Source of the DNA: Pseudarthrobacter sp. NamE2
GTDB taxonomy: Bacteria; Actinomycetota; Actinomycetes; Actinomycetales; Micrococcaceae
Reading direction: 5' to 3'
Assembly (NCBI RefSeq): GCF_005796205.1
Contig: NZ_VAHN01000002.1
Span: 248,001-312,000, forward strand
Length of the DNA stretch: 64,000 bases
The position numbers and the translations under genes are program-made. Shown here piece by piece: positions 53,756 through 62,268 of the stretch; position 1 is the stretch's first letter, and each line of letters opens with the position of its first letter. The notes beneath the pieces are model-generated. The model ran no database searches and was not told the origin of the DNA. It saw nothing but the letters and a program-made list of their open reading frames with translations.

Positions 53756-55372
53756 ATGACTGAGAACAACACTCCCGGCCAGGCTCCCGAGGGGCGCCCG
53801 GGCCGCCAGGATCCCTGGCAGCAGCCCTCCGCGCAGCAGGAGGAGCATCCCGCGGAGGCTCGGCCCGGGGGCGGCCTTTCCGGTCAGGAATCCGATCAGC
53901 CCGGCGGCGGCAACAGCGCCGGCGCCGGGCGGGAGTACCCTGCAGAATCGCTGGACCGGCACCCGGAGAATCCCACCCAGGAGCTTCCTGGAGCAAACCG
54001 CCCGGTCTATCCGCGGCACCAGCCTTTTTACGGGCAGTCCAGCTACGGGCAGCCCCAGCAGCACGGCCCGCAGTACCCGCAGTACAACCCCCAGGCCTAC
54101 CAGCAGCAACACAACGCGGTACATGGGGGTGCGGTGGGCTTCGTACCGAACCCGAAGGACGCGCCGCGCCGTAAGGCCAGCTTCGGCGTGGGAACCCTGG
54201 TTGCAAGCATGCTCGCGGCAGGCCTTGTGGGAGGCGGCGTTGCAACGGTGGGTTCAAACGAGCTGTTCGGCGGCAACGGGTCCCCGGCCAGCACCATCAG
54301 CAACAGCCAGCCCGGAACCGTCATCGTCAATAACCAGGACTCCGTCAACGAGATAACGGCAGCGGCTGTTAAGGCATCACCAAGCGTCGTGACCATCAGT
54401 GCCGCCAGCGGCGGCAACGGCGGCACCGGCTCCGGCATCGTGCTCGACGACCAGGGACACATCCTCACCAACACCCACGTGGTCACCCTGGACGGTCAGA
54501 CGGCGAACGCCACACTGGAAGTCCGGTCCAGCGACGGCCGCGTCATCCCCGCCAAGCTGGTGGGGACGGATCCGCTCTCCGACCTCGCCGTAATCAAGGT
54601 GGATGCCGGCGCCGGACTCACGCCTGCCACTTTTGGCGATTCCGGAAAGCTGAACGTGGGTGATACGGCCATCGCCATCGGTTCGCCGCTCGGCCTCACA
54701 GGGACAGTCACCGACGGCATCGTGTCCACCCTTAACAGGACCATCAGCGTGGCGTCGGCGGCAGCTCCCGAAGAGGGGGACAACGCGGAGGGCGACGACG
54801 AGGGCGGCTTCCAGTTCGCGCCTCCGGGCGGCGGACAAAGCCAGCAGACGGCGGAACAGGGCGAGATTTCCATCAACGTGATCCAGACCGATGCAGCCAT
54901 TAACCCCGGCAACTCCGGCGGCGCCCTGGTCAACAGCAAAGGCGAGGTGATCGGCGTCAACGTCGCCATCGCTTCGGCGGGCTCCAGCGCGTCGTCCACC
55001 AGCGGAAACATCGGCGTTGGTTTCAGCATCCCGATAAACCATGCCAAGCGCGTGGCCGAGGAGATCATCGAAACCGGCAAGGCATCGCATGGCCAGCTGG
55101 GCGTGAGCGTGAAGCGCAAGGTGTCCAGTTCGTCGTCGGAGTTCTCTGTAGGGGCTGACGTGGCAACCGTTGAGCCCGACTCAGCCGCAGCCAAGGCCGG
55201 CATCAGGGTGGGCGACGTGATTACCAAGTTCAACGACCTCGTGGTCGGCGAACCGGAGCAGCTGACGGCGGCGGTCCGTGAACAGCCTGCCGGCTCCAAG
55301 GTGAAGATCACCGTGCAGCGGAACGGCCAGGAACAGACGTTCGACGTCACGCTGGGCACCGCGGCCGGCTAG
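53756..55372 (+). CDS. HtrA/DegP-like membrane-anchored serine protease with PDZ domain
   Basis: 538 residues. A disordered Pro/Gln/Gly-rich cytoplasmic part (~1-135) precedes one membrane span (FGVGTLVASMLAAGLVGGGV, ~143-162). The trypsin-like domain has the triad His in LTNTHVV (~241), Asp in LSDLAVIKV (~278) and Ser in NPGNSGGAL (~386); an acidic Gly-rich insertion (~335-365) sits inside it. A PDZ domain closes the chain (~445-530, AAKAGIRVGDVITKFNDLVV). It degrades or processes misfolded envelope proteins. AAAGGAAG precedes the chosen ATG. It is divergent from the TPM-pspA unit. Confidence 0.93.
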   Translation: MTENNTPGQAPEGRPGRQDPWQQPSAQQEEHPAEARPGGGLSGQESDQPGGGNSAGAGREYPAESLDRHPENPTQELPGANRPVYPRHQPFYGQSSYGQPQQHGPQYPQYNPQAYQQQHNAVHGGAVGFVPNPKDAPRRKASFGVGTLVASMLAAGLVGGGVATVGSNELFGGNGSPASTISNSQPGTVIVNNQDSVNEITAAAVKASPSVVTISAASGGNGGTGSGIVLDDQGHILTNTHVVTLDGQTANATLEVRSSDGRVIPAKLVGTDPLSDLAVIKVDAGAGLTPATFGDSGKLNVGDTAIAIGSPLGLTGTVTDGIVSTLNRTISVASAAAPEEGDNAEGDDEGGFQFAPPGGGQSQQTAEQGEISINVIQTDAAINPGNSGGALVNSKGEVIGVNVAIASAGSSASSTSGNIGVGFSIPINHAKRVAEEIIETGKASHGQLGVSVKRKVSSSSSEFSVGADVATVEPDSAAAKAGIRVGDVITKFNDLVVGEPEQLTAAVREQPAGSKVKITVQRNGQEQTFDVTLGTAAG

Positions 55373-55390
55373 GCCCTGCGGACGGATGAA

Positions 55391-55447
55391 GAAGGAATTA
55401 CGACGGCGGCGTCCCCACCCGGGCGGGGGCGCCGCCGTCGTTCCTTC
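55391..55447 (+). terminator. Terminator hairpin after htrA
   Basis: GAAGGAA and CGACGGCGGCG (55391-55411) pair with CGCCGCCGTCG and TTCCTTC (55430-55447). It is a very stable stem directly after the htrA stop. Confidence 0.85.
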
Positions 55448-55612
55448 TGCCGGCCGGAAGAGAACTGACACAGGCGTTAACGGGGCGTCATATGGCGCGG
55501 CCAATATGGTTAGCTAGGAGCTACCCGTATGCCGGGCATCCCGCGGCCACGACCTCACCCGGCTGGCTGTCCACAAGCATGGAAGGCTGCTGTCAATACA
55601 GTGGAAGATACA

Positions 55613-56404
55613 TTGAAGATTGTCGTCCTGGTCAAGCATGTACCGGACGCCCAGTTCGACCGCCACCTCAACGGTGAGGGCAACACCGTGGACCGCGGTG
55701 AAAGCATCCTGTCCGAGCTCGACGAATACGCCCTCGAGGCGGCGCTGCAGCTGGCCGAGGCGCGGGGCGGCAGCAAGGCAGGCAACCAGGTCATCGCCCT
55801 GAGCATGGGACCGGCCGGTGCCGTCAACGCCATCAAGAAGACGCTCCAGATGGGTGCCACCGAGGGCGTCCACCTTACCGACGACGCCCTTGCCGGCTCG
55901 GACGCCGCCGCCACCTCGCTGGCGCTCGCGGCAGCCGTCCGCCACCTGGGCCAGGTGGACCTGGTCATCACGGGAATGGCCTCAACCGATGGCGAGACGT
56001 CCCTGGTTCCGGCGCAGCTGGCAGAACGCCTCGGCCTGCCCCAGGTCACCTTCGCTTCCTCGCTCGAGGTCAGCGGCGGTAAATTGACCGCCCGTCGTGA
56101 CGCGGACACGTCCAGCGAGACTGTCGAGGCCCCGCTGCCCGCCGTCGTGTCCGTGACGGACCAGATCAACGAGCCCCGCTACCCCAACTTCAAGGGCATC
56201 ATCGCGGCCAAGCGCAAGAGCATCACCACGCTGTCCCTTGCTGACATCGGCGTGGACCCGGCCCAGGTGGGCCACGCCGGTTCCTGGACCAGCGTGCTCA
56301 GCGCCGAGGAGCGCCCGCCGCGGACCGCGGGCACCATCATCACCGACGAAGGCGACGCCGGCATCAAGCTGGTTGACTTCCTGGCCGCACAGAAGCTGCT
56401 CTAA
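55613..56404 (+). CDS. etfB: Electron transfer flavoprotein subunit beta
   Basis: 263 residues. LKIVVLVKHVPDAQFDRHL at the N-terminus, ILSELDEYALEAALQLAEAR (~34), VIALSMGPAGAVNAIKKTLQ (~58) and LVITGMASTDGETSLVPAQL (~115) are typical EtfB; VSVTDQINEPRYPNFKGIIA is the family signature. With EtfA it forms the FAD/AMP heterodimer that collects electrons from acyl-CoA and other dehydrogenases. The TTG start at 55613 has GGAAG 6 nt upstream; the frame is open further upstream to 55529. etfA follows 14 nt later. Confidence 0.93.
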   Translation: MKIVVLVKHVPDAQFDRHLNGEGNTVDRGESILSELDEYALEAALQLAEARGGSKAGNQVIALSMGPAGAVNAIKKTLQMGATEGVHLTDDALAGSDAAATSLALAAAVRHLGQVDLVITGMASTDGETSLVPAQLAERLGLPQVTFASSLEVSGGKLTARRDADTSSETVEAPLPAVVSVTDQINEPRYPNFKGIIAAKRKSITTLSLADIGVDPAQVGHAGSWTSVLSAEERPPRTAGTIITDEGDAGIKLVDFLAAQKLL

Positions 56405-56418
56405 GAGGGATCACAGAC

Positions 56419-57372
56419 ATGGCAAAAGTACTCGTTTTTCTTGACAACCCAGGCGCCGGGCTCAAAAAGAGCAGCCTGGAACTGCTGACGCTGGCCCGTA
56501 CCCTGGGCGAGAGCGTTGTTGCCGTCAACGGAGATGTTTCCGACGGCGTTGCGGCCGACTTCGCCGAATACGGCGTCAGCATGGTCCTGCGCCCCTCGGC
56601 CCGGGACCTTGACGACTTCCTGGTCGCGCCCAAGGCGGCTTTTGTCGCAGCTGCCGCCGAATCCGCCGGTGCCGGAATTGTCCTGCTGGACAACTCGCCC
56701 GAGGGCAAGGAAATTGCGGCCCGGGTGGGCATCCGCCTGAACGCCGGTGTCATCACGGACGCTGTAGGGGTGGATGCGGACGGAACCGCACACAAGTCCG
56801 TGCTTGCCGGGTCCTACAACACATCCTGCAAGGCGAAGACGGCCGTCTCCGTTGTGACCTTGAAGGCCAACAACGTCAACCCGGAGCCGGCTGTTGCCCC
56901 CTCGGCACCCGGGACATCCACGGTGGAGGTGCCTGCCAGCGCCACCGCTGCAGCCGCCCGCATCACCGCCCGCGAGCAAAAGGTGGCCAGCGGCCGCCCG
57001 GACCTCACGGACGCCCGCATCGTGGTGGCAGGCGGACGCGGCCTGGACGGCGACTTCGGACCTGTCGAGGAACTCGCCGATGCCCTGGGTGCTGCGGTGG
57101 GTGCATCGCGTGCAGCCACGGATGCCGGCTGGATCAGCCATGACGCGCAGGTGGGGCAAACCGGCAAAACCGTATCGCCGCAGCTGTACATTTCCGCAGG
57201 CATTTCCGGCGCCATTCAGCAGAAGGCCGGCATGCAGACCGCCAAGGTCATTGTTGCCGTCAACAAGGACGCCGAATCACCGGTCTTCGAAATCGCGGAC
57301 TTCGGCATCATCGGAGACGTCTTCGACGTGCTGCCCCAGGCAACCGCGGAGATCAGGAAGCGAAAAGGCTGA
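56419..57372 (+). CDS. etfA: Electron transfer flavoprotein subunit alpha
   Basis: 317 residues. The N-terminal half is variable; the C-terminal FAD domain is diagnostic: RIVVAGGRGLDGDFGPVEEL (~195), VGASRAATDAGWISHDAQVG (~230), GKTVSPQLYISAGISGAIQQ (~252) and VIVAVNKDAESPVFEIADFG (~282). It partners with EtfB. No ETF-quinone oxidoreductase or dehydrogenase gene is in the window. The PIG-L gene starts 4 nt after its stop, so the three genes form one unit. Confidence 0.95.
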   Translation: MAKVLVFLDNPGAGLKKSSLELLTLARTLGESVVAVNGDVSDGVAADFAEYGVSMVLRPSARDLDDFLVAPKAAFVAAAAESAGAGIVLLDNSPEGKEIAARVGIRLNAGVITDAVGVDADGTAHKSVLAGSYNTSCKAKTAVSVVTLKANNVNPEPAVAPSAPGTSTVEVPASATAAAARITAREQKVASGRPDLTDARIVVAGGRGLDGDFGPVEELADALGAAVGASRAATDAGWISHDAQVGQTGKTVSPQLYISAGISGAIQQKAGMQTAKVIVAVNKDAESPVFEIADFGIIGDVFDVLPQATAEIRKRKG

Positions 57373-57376
57373 CTCT

Positions 57377-58153
57377 TTGGCTGCCTCCACACAGGCACAG
57401 AGCCCGTTCAATCCGTCCACGGACCGGGTTGAGCGGGTGCTCTGTTTTGCGGCCCATCCGGACGATATCGACTTTGGTGCGGCAGGCACCGTTGCCGCCT
57501 GGACAGCGGCCGGCGTCCAGGTCAGCTACTGCATCATGACGGATGGTGATGCCGGCGGATTCGACCCCGCGCACAGGGCGGACATCATCGCCATGCGGGA
57601 TGCCGAGCAGCGCCGGGCGGCCGAACTGGTGGGCGTTTCGGACATCCACTACCTCCATCAGCGCGACGGGTACCTCGAACCCTCGCACGAGGTGATGAAA
57701 GGCGTGGTGCGGCTGATCCGGCAGATCCGGCCCGACGTCGTGCTGTCCATGCACCCGGAGCGGAACTGGCGTCGGATCCAGAAGAGCCACCCGGACCACC
57801 TTGCCGTGGGCGAGGCGGTGACACGTGCCGTCTATCCGGCCGTGGAGAACCCGTTCGCTTATCCGGAACTCGCGGAATCCGGCCTGGAGGCCTACAAGCT
57901 GCCCTGGCTCTGGCTGTATGCAGGCCCTGAGGAACGCGAAAACCACTTTGTGGATGTCACCAGCCAGGTGGATGCGAAACTGGCCGCCATCCACGTCCAC
58001 GTGAGCCAGCATCCGGACGTTGAGTCCATGGAAACCACCGTCCGCCATGGCCTGCGCGCAAACGCTGTCCGCGCCGGCCTGCCTGAAGGCAGCAGCGCGG
58101 AGGCGTTCCATATTGTTGCCATTAACGGACCGGGGACGATTGCCGGCTTCTAG
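57377..58153 (+). CDS. PIG-L (LmbE-like) zinc deacetylase
   Basis: 258 residues. The zinc and catalytic motif AAHPDDIDFGAAGT is near residue 24, with HPERNWRRIQKSHPDHLAVG near 122 carrying the second metal-histidine group. LmbE proteins such as MshB/Mca remove N-acetyl groups from sugar conjugates, including mycothiol precursors; this one may belong elsewhere, since other mycothiol genes are absent. The TTG start follows AAAAGG by 9 nt and lies 4 nt after etfA. The coupling to etfBA is not functionally explained. Confidence 0.88.
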   Translation: MAASTQAQSPFNPSTDRVERVLCFAAHPDDIDFGAAGTVAAWTAAGVQVSYCIMTDGDAGGFDPAHRADIIAMRDAEQRRAAELVGVSDIHYLHQRDGYLEPSHEVMKGVVRLIRQIRPDVVLSMHPERNWRRIQKSHPDHLAVGEAVTRAVYPAVENPFAYPELAESGLEAYKLPWLWLYAGPEERENHFVDVTSQVDAKLAAIHVHVSQHPDVESMETTVRHGLRANAVRAGLPEGSSAEAFHIVAINGPGTIAGF

Positions 58154-58182
58154 CATCGCCTGATTGCAGCCTGTCGTAGCCG

Positions 58183-58223
58183 AACGCCCGGTCCCCAATC
58201 CCGCTGGAAGGGTACCGGGCGTT
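58183..58223. terminator. Hairpin between convergent PIG-L and anti-sigma genes
   Basis: AACGCCCGGT (pairing arm ending 58192) and ACCGGGCGTT (58214-58223) are perfectly complementary across a ~21-nt loop, followed by TCTGCTC on the plus strand. Confidence 0.7.
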
Positions 58224-58243
58224 TCTGCTCGCTGCTTCGCCTG

Positions 58244-59107
58244 TTACGCGCCCAGCGGCGCCGCGGCGACGGCCGGCATGGTGGGGGACTGGGACCCTCC
58301 CACCGGTTCTACAGTGATTCCCAAGGCGGCGGCGGAAGAGATTCCCCGCACCACCGCAGGCTTTGACAATGCATCCTCGTCCATGAGTCCCTGCGACACC
58401 GGCGCCGACCCGTCCTTGGGGATCAGCCACATCTGGTAAACCTTGCCTTCCGGCGGGGCGGGCACACCGTTCATCTTGACCACCGCGGCGTCCTCGGACG
58501 GAGAAATCAACAGCGTGGCCGTGCCGCCCCCGGAGACATCCACGGAAGCCTCACGAAGGTCGCCGGCGCGGACAACCTGGTTCAAGGGATCGTTCTGGTC
58601 GGCGATGTAGGAGCCCACACCAACGCCACCAAGGGCGACGGCGGCTGCCGCAGCCACCCCGGCAAGCCACCGGCGCGCCCCGGCGGGCCCGCGCCGTTCC
58701 TTCCGCCGCTGCCGTGCGGCGGCAAGTTCATCTCCGCTTCCCGGCACGGCAGCCCGACCGGACAGCGGAACGGAAGTGCCGGCGTCGGGCTTTTCCTCCT
58801 GCTGCGCAGCCTCCGCCGGCAATTGGGCGACGATACGGTTGAACAGGTCTGCGGGCGGTTCTTCTTCCACCCGGAAGGTCATGGCGAGCGTTTCACGCGC
58901 CTGCCGGACCCGCGCCAGGAATGCGGCCCGTTCCGCTTCCGGGGCGGCTGAGACATAGTCCTCAATTGCCTGGCGTTCCTGGTCCGTGACGGCGTCCAGT
59001 GCGTACAGCTCCGCCAGATCCACTGCCCGGCCGGAGGCCAGGTCCATGGCAACGGTATCGCTAAACGCGCCGGGACGGCCGTTACGCCCATGGTTCATTT
59101 CTGTCAT
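58244..59107 (-). CDS. rskA: Anti-sigma-K factor (RskA family)
   Basis: 287 residues. The cytoplasmic sigma-binding part (~15-100) includes SGRAVDLAELYALDAVTDQE without a zinc motif; a membrane span follows (LAGVAAAAAVALGGVGVGSY, ~149-168), then the extracytoplasmic RskA domain with KVYQMWLIPKDGSAPVSQGL (~226) and GITVEPVGGS (~265). It holds SigK inactive at the membrane until processed. It starts 1 nt after the sigK stop, indicating co-translation. Confidence 0.92.
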   Translation of the reverse strand: MTEMNHGRNGRPGAFSDTVAMDLASGRAVDLAELYALDAVTDQERQAIEDYVSAAPEAERAAFLARVRQARETLAMTFRVEEEPPADLFNRIVAQLPAEAAQQEEKPDAGTSVPLSGRAAVPGSGDELAAARQRRKERRGPAGARRWLAGVAAAAAVALGGVGVGSYIADQNDPLNQVVRAGDLREASVDVSGGGTATLLISPSEDAAVVKMNGVPAPPEGKVYQMWLIPKDGSAPVSQGLMDEDALSKPAVVRGISSAAALGITVEPVGGSQSPTMPAVAAAPLGA

Positions 59108-59108
59108 C

Positions 59109-59717
59109 TCAACTCACCCCCAAGCAGGTCTTCAGTCGGATCAGTCCATCGCGGATGCGGGACTTGATGGTGGGTACTGCAGCGTTCAGCCGTTCAGCGA
59201 CCTCCCGGTACGTAAGCCCGCCGTAGTATGCCAGGCGCACCGACTCCTGCTGCGTTTCGGTCAGCGTCCCCAGGCAGCGGACCACCGCTTCCGCCTCCAG
59301 TTTGCTGCCCACTTCATCGGACACCGAGTCGTGGTCGATGTCCTGCGTGCTGGCTCCATACCTGGCCTCGCGGTCCGTGGACGACTGCGATGACCGCACC
59401 CTGTCCACCGCCCGCCGGTGCGAGATGGTCATGAGCCATGAGAGGGGACTGCCTGCCCGGGCATCGAACTTCGCCGCGTTCTGCCACACCTGGAGGAAAA
59501 CCTCCTGGGTGGTGTCCTCGCTGAGTTCGGGGTCAACCAGTACCCTGCGCGCCATGCCGTACACCCGCCGCGACGTCAGCTGGTAGAACTCCGCAAAGGC
59601 CGCCTGGTCGCGCCGGGCAATTCCCCCCAGCAGGACCGCTAGACGATGGCTAAGCTCAGCCGGCGGATCTGTGACCGCGGCGGAAGCCTCGGTATGTGGC
59701 GCGTTGGGAGTTTCCAT
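59109..59717 (-). CDS. sigK: ECF RNA polymerase sigma factor, SigK type
   Basis: 202 residues from ATG 59717. Region 2 shows FYQLTSRRVYGMARRVLVDP (~41) and TTQEVFLQVWQNAAKFDARA (~66), with SPLSWLMTISHRRAVDRVRS (~87) in 2.3-2.4; region 4 has QQESVRLAYYGGLTYREVAE (~158) and TIKSRIRDGLIRLK (~184). Sigma K in mycobacteria controls secreted antigens; here the regulon is unknown. The open frame continues upstream to 59828, but TATGCT 8 nt before ATG 59717 and start of homology favour that start. The anti-sigma gene follows at once. Confidence 0.9.
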   Translation of the reverse strand: METPNAPHTEASAAVTDPPAELSHRLAVLLGGIARRDQAAFAEFYQLTSRRVYGMARRVLVDPELSEDTTQEVFLQVWQNAAKFDARAGSPLSWLMTISHRRAVDRVRSSQSSTDREARYGASTQDIDHDSVSDEVGSKLEAEAVVRCLGTLTETQQESVRLAYYGGLTYREVAERLNAAVPTIKSRIRDGLIRLKTCLGVS

Positions 59718-59725
59718 TACTACCA

Positions 59726-59731
59726 AGCATA
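59726..59731 (-). promoter_or_regulatory. Candidate -10 box of leaderless sigK
   Basis: TATGCT on the minus strand, 8 nt before the ATG at 59717. It looks like a housekeeping -10 rather than an ECF promoter. Confidence 0.45.
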
Positions 59732-59916
59732 AGTCTCCCGGCGGCGAATCCTCAGCGGTTCCGCCGCGGTTGTAGGGCTCCGCCCGGGAACCTGTCCCTA
59801 GTAATGTCACCTGCCGCTCCTCGATCACCGCTGCACCTCATCCCGGAAGCAGTTCGGTGCCGACCCGGGCGTGGATGGGTGGGCAGGGGCGGATTTTTTG
59901 GCCCGGCCTGCAGGTG

Positions 59917-60384
59917 CTACCGGCACGCGCCCGCGAACCCCTGCTGCCGCCAGGCCTCGTACACGGCGATGGAGGCGGCGTTGGCCAGGTTGAGCGAGCG
60001 CAGGGCCGGAAGCATGGGCAGGCGCACCGTGGCTGTGACGTGCGGGTCGGCTTTCAACTCGGCAGGAAGGCCCACGGACTCCCGGCCGAACATAAGGACG
60101 TCGCCGGGCTGGTAGGCAATATCCGTGTAGCTGGACGTCCCGTCCGACGTGAAGGCGTATACGCGTTCCGGCTGCAGGTGCTGCCACGCGTCTTCGATGG
60201 AATTGTGCACCGTCACGACAGCGAGGTCGTGGTAGTCGAGGCCGGCCCGCCGCAGCTTGGCGTCAGAAAAGTCGAAGCCGAGCGGTTCCACGAGGTGCAG
60301 TTCCGCGCCGGTGATGGCGGCGAGGCGGATGGCGTTGCCGGTGTTGCCGGGGATTTCGGGCTCGTGGAAAAGAATGCGGAACAC
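59917..60384 (-). CDS. trmL: tRNA (cytidine/uridine-34 2'-O)-methyltransferase TrmL
   Basis: 155 residues, SPOUT fold. MFRILFHEPEIPGNTGNAIR at the start, HLVEPLGFDF (~30), DVLMFGRESVGLP (~94) and the knot-forming RLPMLPALRSLNLANAASIA (~119-138) are diagnostic. It methylates the ribose of nucleotide 34 in certain leucine tRNAs. The GTG start follows TAGGAT by 6 nt. It lies 21 nt behind the DnaJ-domain gene on the same strand but appears to have its own promoter. Confidence 0.93.
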   Translation of the reverse strand: MFRILFHEPEIPGNTGNAIRLAAITGAELHLVEPLGFDFSDAKLRRAGLDYHDLAVVTVHNSIEDAWQHLQPERVYAFTSDGTSSYTDIAYQPGDVLMFGRESVGLPAELKADPHVTATVRLPMLPALRSLNLANAASIAVYEAWRQQGFAGACR

Positions 60385-60390
60385 ACGTCC

Positions 60391-60396
60391 ATCCTA
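60391..60396 (-). promoter_or_regulatory. Candidate -10 box of leaderless trmL
   Basis: TAGGAT on the minus strand, 6 nt before the GTG at 60384, within the gap after the DnaJ gene. Confidence 0.5.
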
Positions 60397-60405
60397 GCGA
60401 CAGCG

Positions 60406-61347
60406 CTAGTGCATGCCGCGCAGCAGCCTGGCCAGGACCGGAACGTTGACGGTGTTGGGGGCCGGCCCGGACGCGAGGAACTCCTTGATGCCCCGGACCA
60501 TGCCGGCCCCGTTGACGATCTGCACGGGCTCCAGGGCTCCGGCCGGGCGGCGGTGGTGGTCGATGACGGGCTCGTGCAGGTTTCCGCTGGGGCTGAGGAC
60601 CACGGTCCAGCCGGTGACATTCAGTTCCGGGAAGATGTCCTGCATGGCCCGTACCAGGTGGTCCAGCCGCGGCGGGGCGATGGTACGTGCCCCGTGGTTC
60701 AGGGTGCTGCCGTTCCAGGCGTAGGCGCCCTGCGGCAGGAGCATCGAGTTCACCAGGGCCAGCCGGTAGCCCGACAGGACGGCGTGGTCGATGTGGCTGT
60801 TGTCCGCCGGCGACTGGAGTCCGTTGATCAGCCGGGCCGCCGGAATTGCAGGCAGCACCTGGCGGGTCAGGAGCTGGACGGTCCGCATTTCCCGCTGGAT
60901 CCGGGCTTCGGCGCCAAAAATACCGCGCTTCCGCGGCATACCGTGGACCTGCTGGCCGGCCTCCGCCAGCGGAATCAACGGAACGCCGGTCCCGTCGTAG
61001 GGCGGCGTATAGATTGGCGGGTCGCCGGCGGTGTACCTGCCGCTGCCGGGCCGGTGCACGGTGGCAGATGCACGGCTGCCCGCCGGCGGGGCATCGAAAT
61101 GCGGTTCATTGTCGGCAGGAGTATCCCTGTAGGTACCGGAGGCATAGGACCGGTCGTATGCCTTCCTGCGCTGGGGATCGATGAGGGTTTCGTAGGCCGC
61201 AGTAACACGCCGGAACGTGGCCGCATCACCTCCGTGGTCCGGGTGCGCGGTGCGGGCAGCGCGGCGGTAGGCCACCTTGATTTCCTTATCCGTGGCAGTT
61301 ACAGCCACCTTCAGGACCTGGTAGTGGGAGCTGCTGCGCTCGGTCAA
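60406..61347 (-). CDS. J-domain protein with a NERD-like C-terminal region
   Basis: 313 residues from TTG 61347, preceded by AGGATGAG. A J domain occupies ~6-70 with the HPD motif in RTAHPDHGGDAATFRRV. A charged linker follows to ~135. The C-terminal ~175 residues contain ARLINGLQSPADNSHIDHAV (~177) and LSGYRLALVNSMLLPQGAYA, then an alpha/beta stretch LNVTGWTVVLSPSGNLHEPV. The spacing IDHxVL..G..L..V.S...P.G.Y resembles nuclease-related (NERD) domains, although the catalytic lysine position reads Met. Function unknown; the family reading of the C-terminal part is an inference. Confidence 0.75.
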   Translation of the reverse strand: MTERSSSHYQVLKVAVTATDKEIKVAYRRAARTAHPDHGGDAATFRRVTAAYETLIDPQRRKAYDRSYASGTYRDTPADNEPHFDAPPAGSRASATVHRPGSGRYTAGDPPIYTPPYDGTGVPLIPLAEAGQQVHGMPRKRGIFGAEARIQREMRTVQLLTRQVLPAIPAARLINGLQSPADNSHIDHAVLSGYRLALVNSMLLPQGAYAWNGSTLNHGARTIAPPRLDHLVRAMQDIFPELNVTGWTVVLSPSGNLHEPVIDHHRRPAGALEPVQIVNGAGMVRGIKEFLASGPAPNTVNVPVLARLLRGMH

Positions 61348-61514
61348 GCACTCATCCTTCTCTCGTGGGCACCGAAGGCCGGGCCAGCCCAGTCTAGCCA
61401 GCCGAACGCCGGTCCTGTTGGGATAACGAGTGCCACGGTTCCACGGGTTCCCCGCCTGCCCGCAGTCTAGACTCATGGGGGCACGGCCGGAGGGGCGGTG
61501 GCAGATGCAGCGGG

Positions 61515-62213
61515 GTGGACATGGGGATGCCGACGGCGGGACAACCGGCCGTTGCCGGATGGCTAAGGGCGGCGGTAACGGCTGGAGTGGGCGGTATCCT
61601 CCTCAGCGGCTGCAGCGTTGACATGCCCCACCCCAGTGTTCCGGCCCTTGTGGAGAGCGCCCCGGCCCTGGCCACGCCCACCATCAAACCCGGACATGAC
61701 GCCGAAGCGGTGGCCGCCCGGGACCTGCCCTTTGCCGCAGGCAGCACGCTTGCCCGCGGTGTGCCGGTGGGCATCTCGGACGGGCTGAAGGATGCGCCCG
61801 GCTGGAAGCAGGTCAAGGACAAGGTGGCGGGCGAGAGCCAGTATGTAAAAGCCGACGGCTGCCTGGTATCAACCAAAGTCCGCAACAACCAGGGAACGCT
61901 TGCCCGCGGCGATGACCGGGAATCGACTGTTGCGCTGTTCGAGTACCTGGACCCGACCATCCTGCCTGGCTACCTGAAGACAGAGGGCTTGCGCTGGGGA
62001 GACAACCGGAATGGGCCGGTGCGCCGCGTGGAAGTGCTGGTGCTGGAGCAGGCGGCGCCGCCCGCCGGCAGGGCCGCAGCGGTCCTGGCGCGGCTGTTCG
62101 GCACGGCCGGCTCGTCCGTCTACGTCTCGGTATCCTGTCCGGACGTTGCGTCCTTCGCCGCCGCCCGTGCTGATGTATCCGCGCACCTGGCGGTCCTGCC
62201 GCCGTCGAACTAG
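61515..62213 (+). CDS. Putative lipoprotein of unknown function
   Basis: About 232 residues from a GTG. The N-terminal hydrophobic stretch ends in a lipobox, ILLSGC (cysteine ~33), so the protein is probably exported and lipid-anchored. The mature part is ~200 residues with KADGCLVSTKVRNNQGTLAR and a second cysteine pair candidate in VSVSCPDV. I do not recognise a domain. The start is uncertain because no convincing ribosome site is visible; a TAGACT box (61468-61473) lies upstream. It is divergent from the J-domain gene and precedes the cysteine desulfurase by 55 nt. Confidence 0.65.
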   Translation: MDMGMPTAGQPAVAGWLRAAVTAGVGGILLSGCSVDMPHPSVPALVESAPALATPTIKPGHDAEAVAARDLPFAAGSTLARGVPVGISDGLKDAPGWKQVKDKVAGESQYVKADGCLVSTKVRNNQGTLARGDDRESTVALFEYLDPTILPGYLKTEGLRWGDNRNGPVRRVEVLVLEQAAPPAGRAAAVLARLFGTAGSSVYVSVSCPDVASFAAARADVSAHLAVLPPSN

Positions 62214-62256
62214 CGGCGGAACCCGGCAGGCCACCCGGCGCCGGAGGCGGGGCCGC

Positions 62257-62262
62257 TAGAAT
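62257..62262 (+). promoter_or_regulatory. Candidate -10 box of leaderless cysteine desulfurase gene
   Basis: TAGAAT lies 6 nt before the GTG at 62269; it is among the best -10 matches in the window. Confidence 0.55.
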
Positions 62263-62268
62263 TAACAG

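Noticed and set aside
59857-61470. 537-codon open frame on the plus strand
   Set aside because: Antisense shadow of trmL and the J-domain gene; Val/Arg/Gly-rich without any domain, while the opposite strand has clear motifs.
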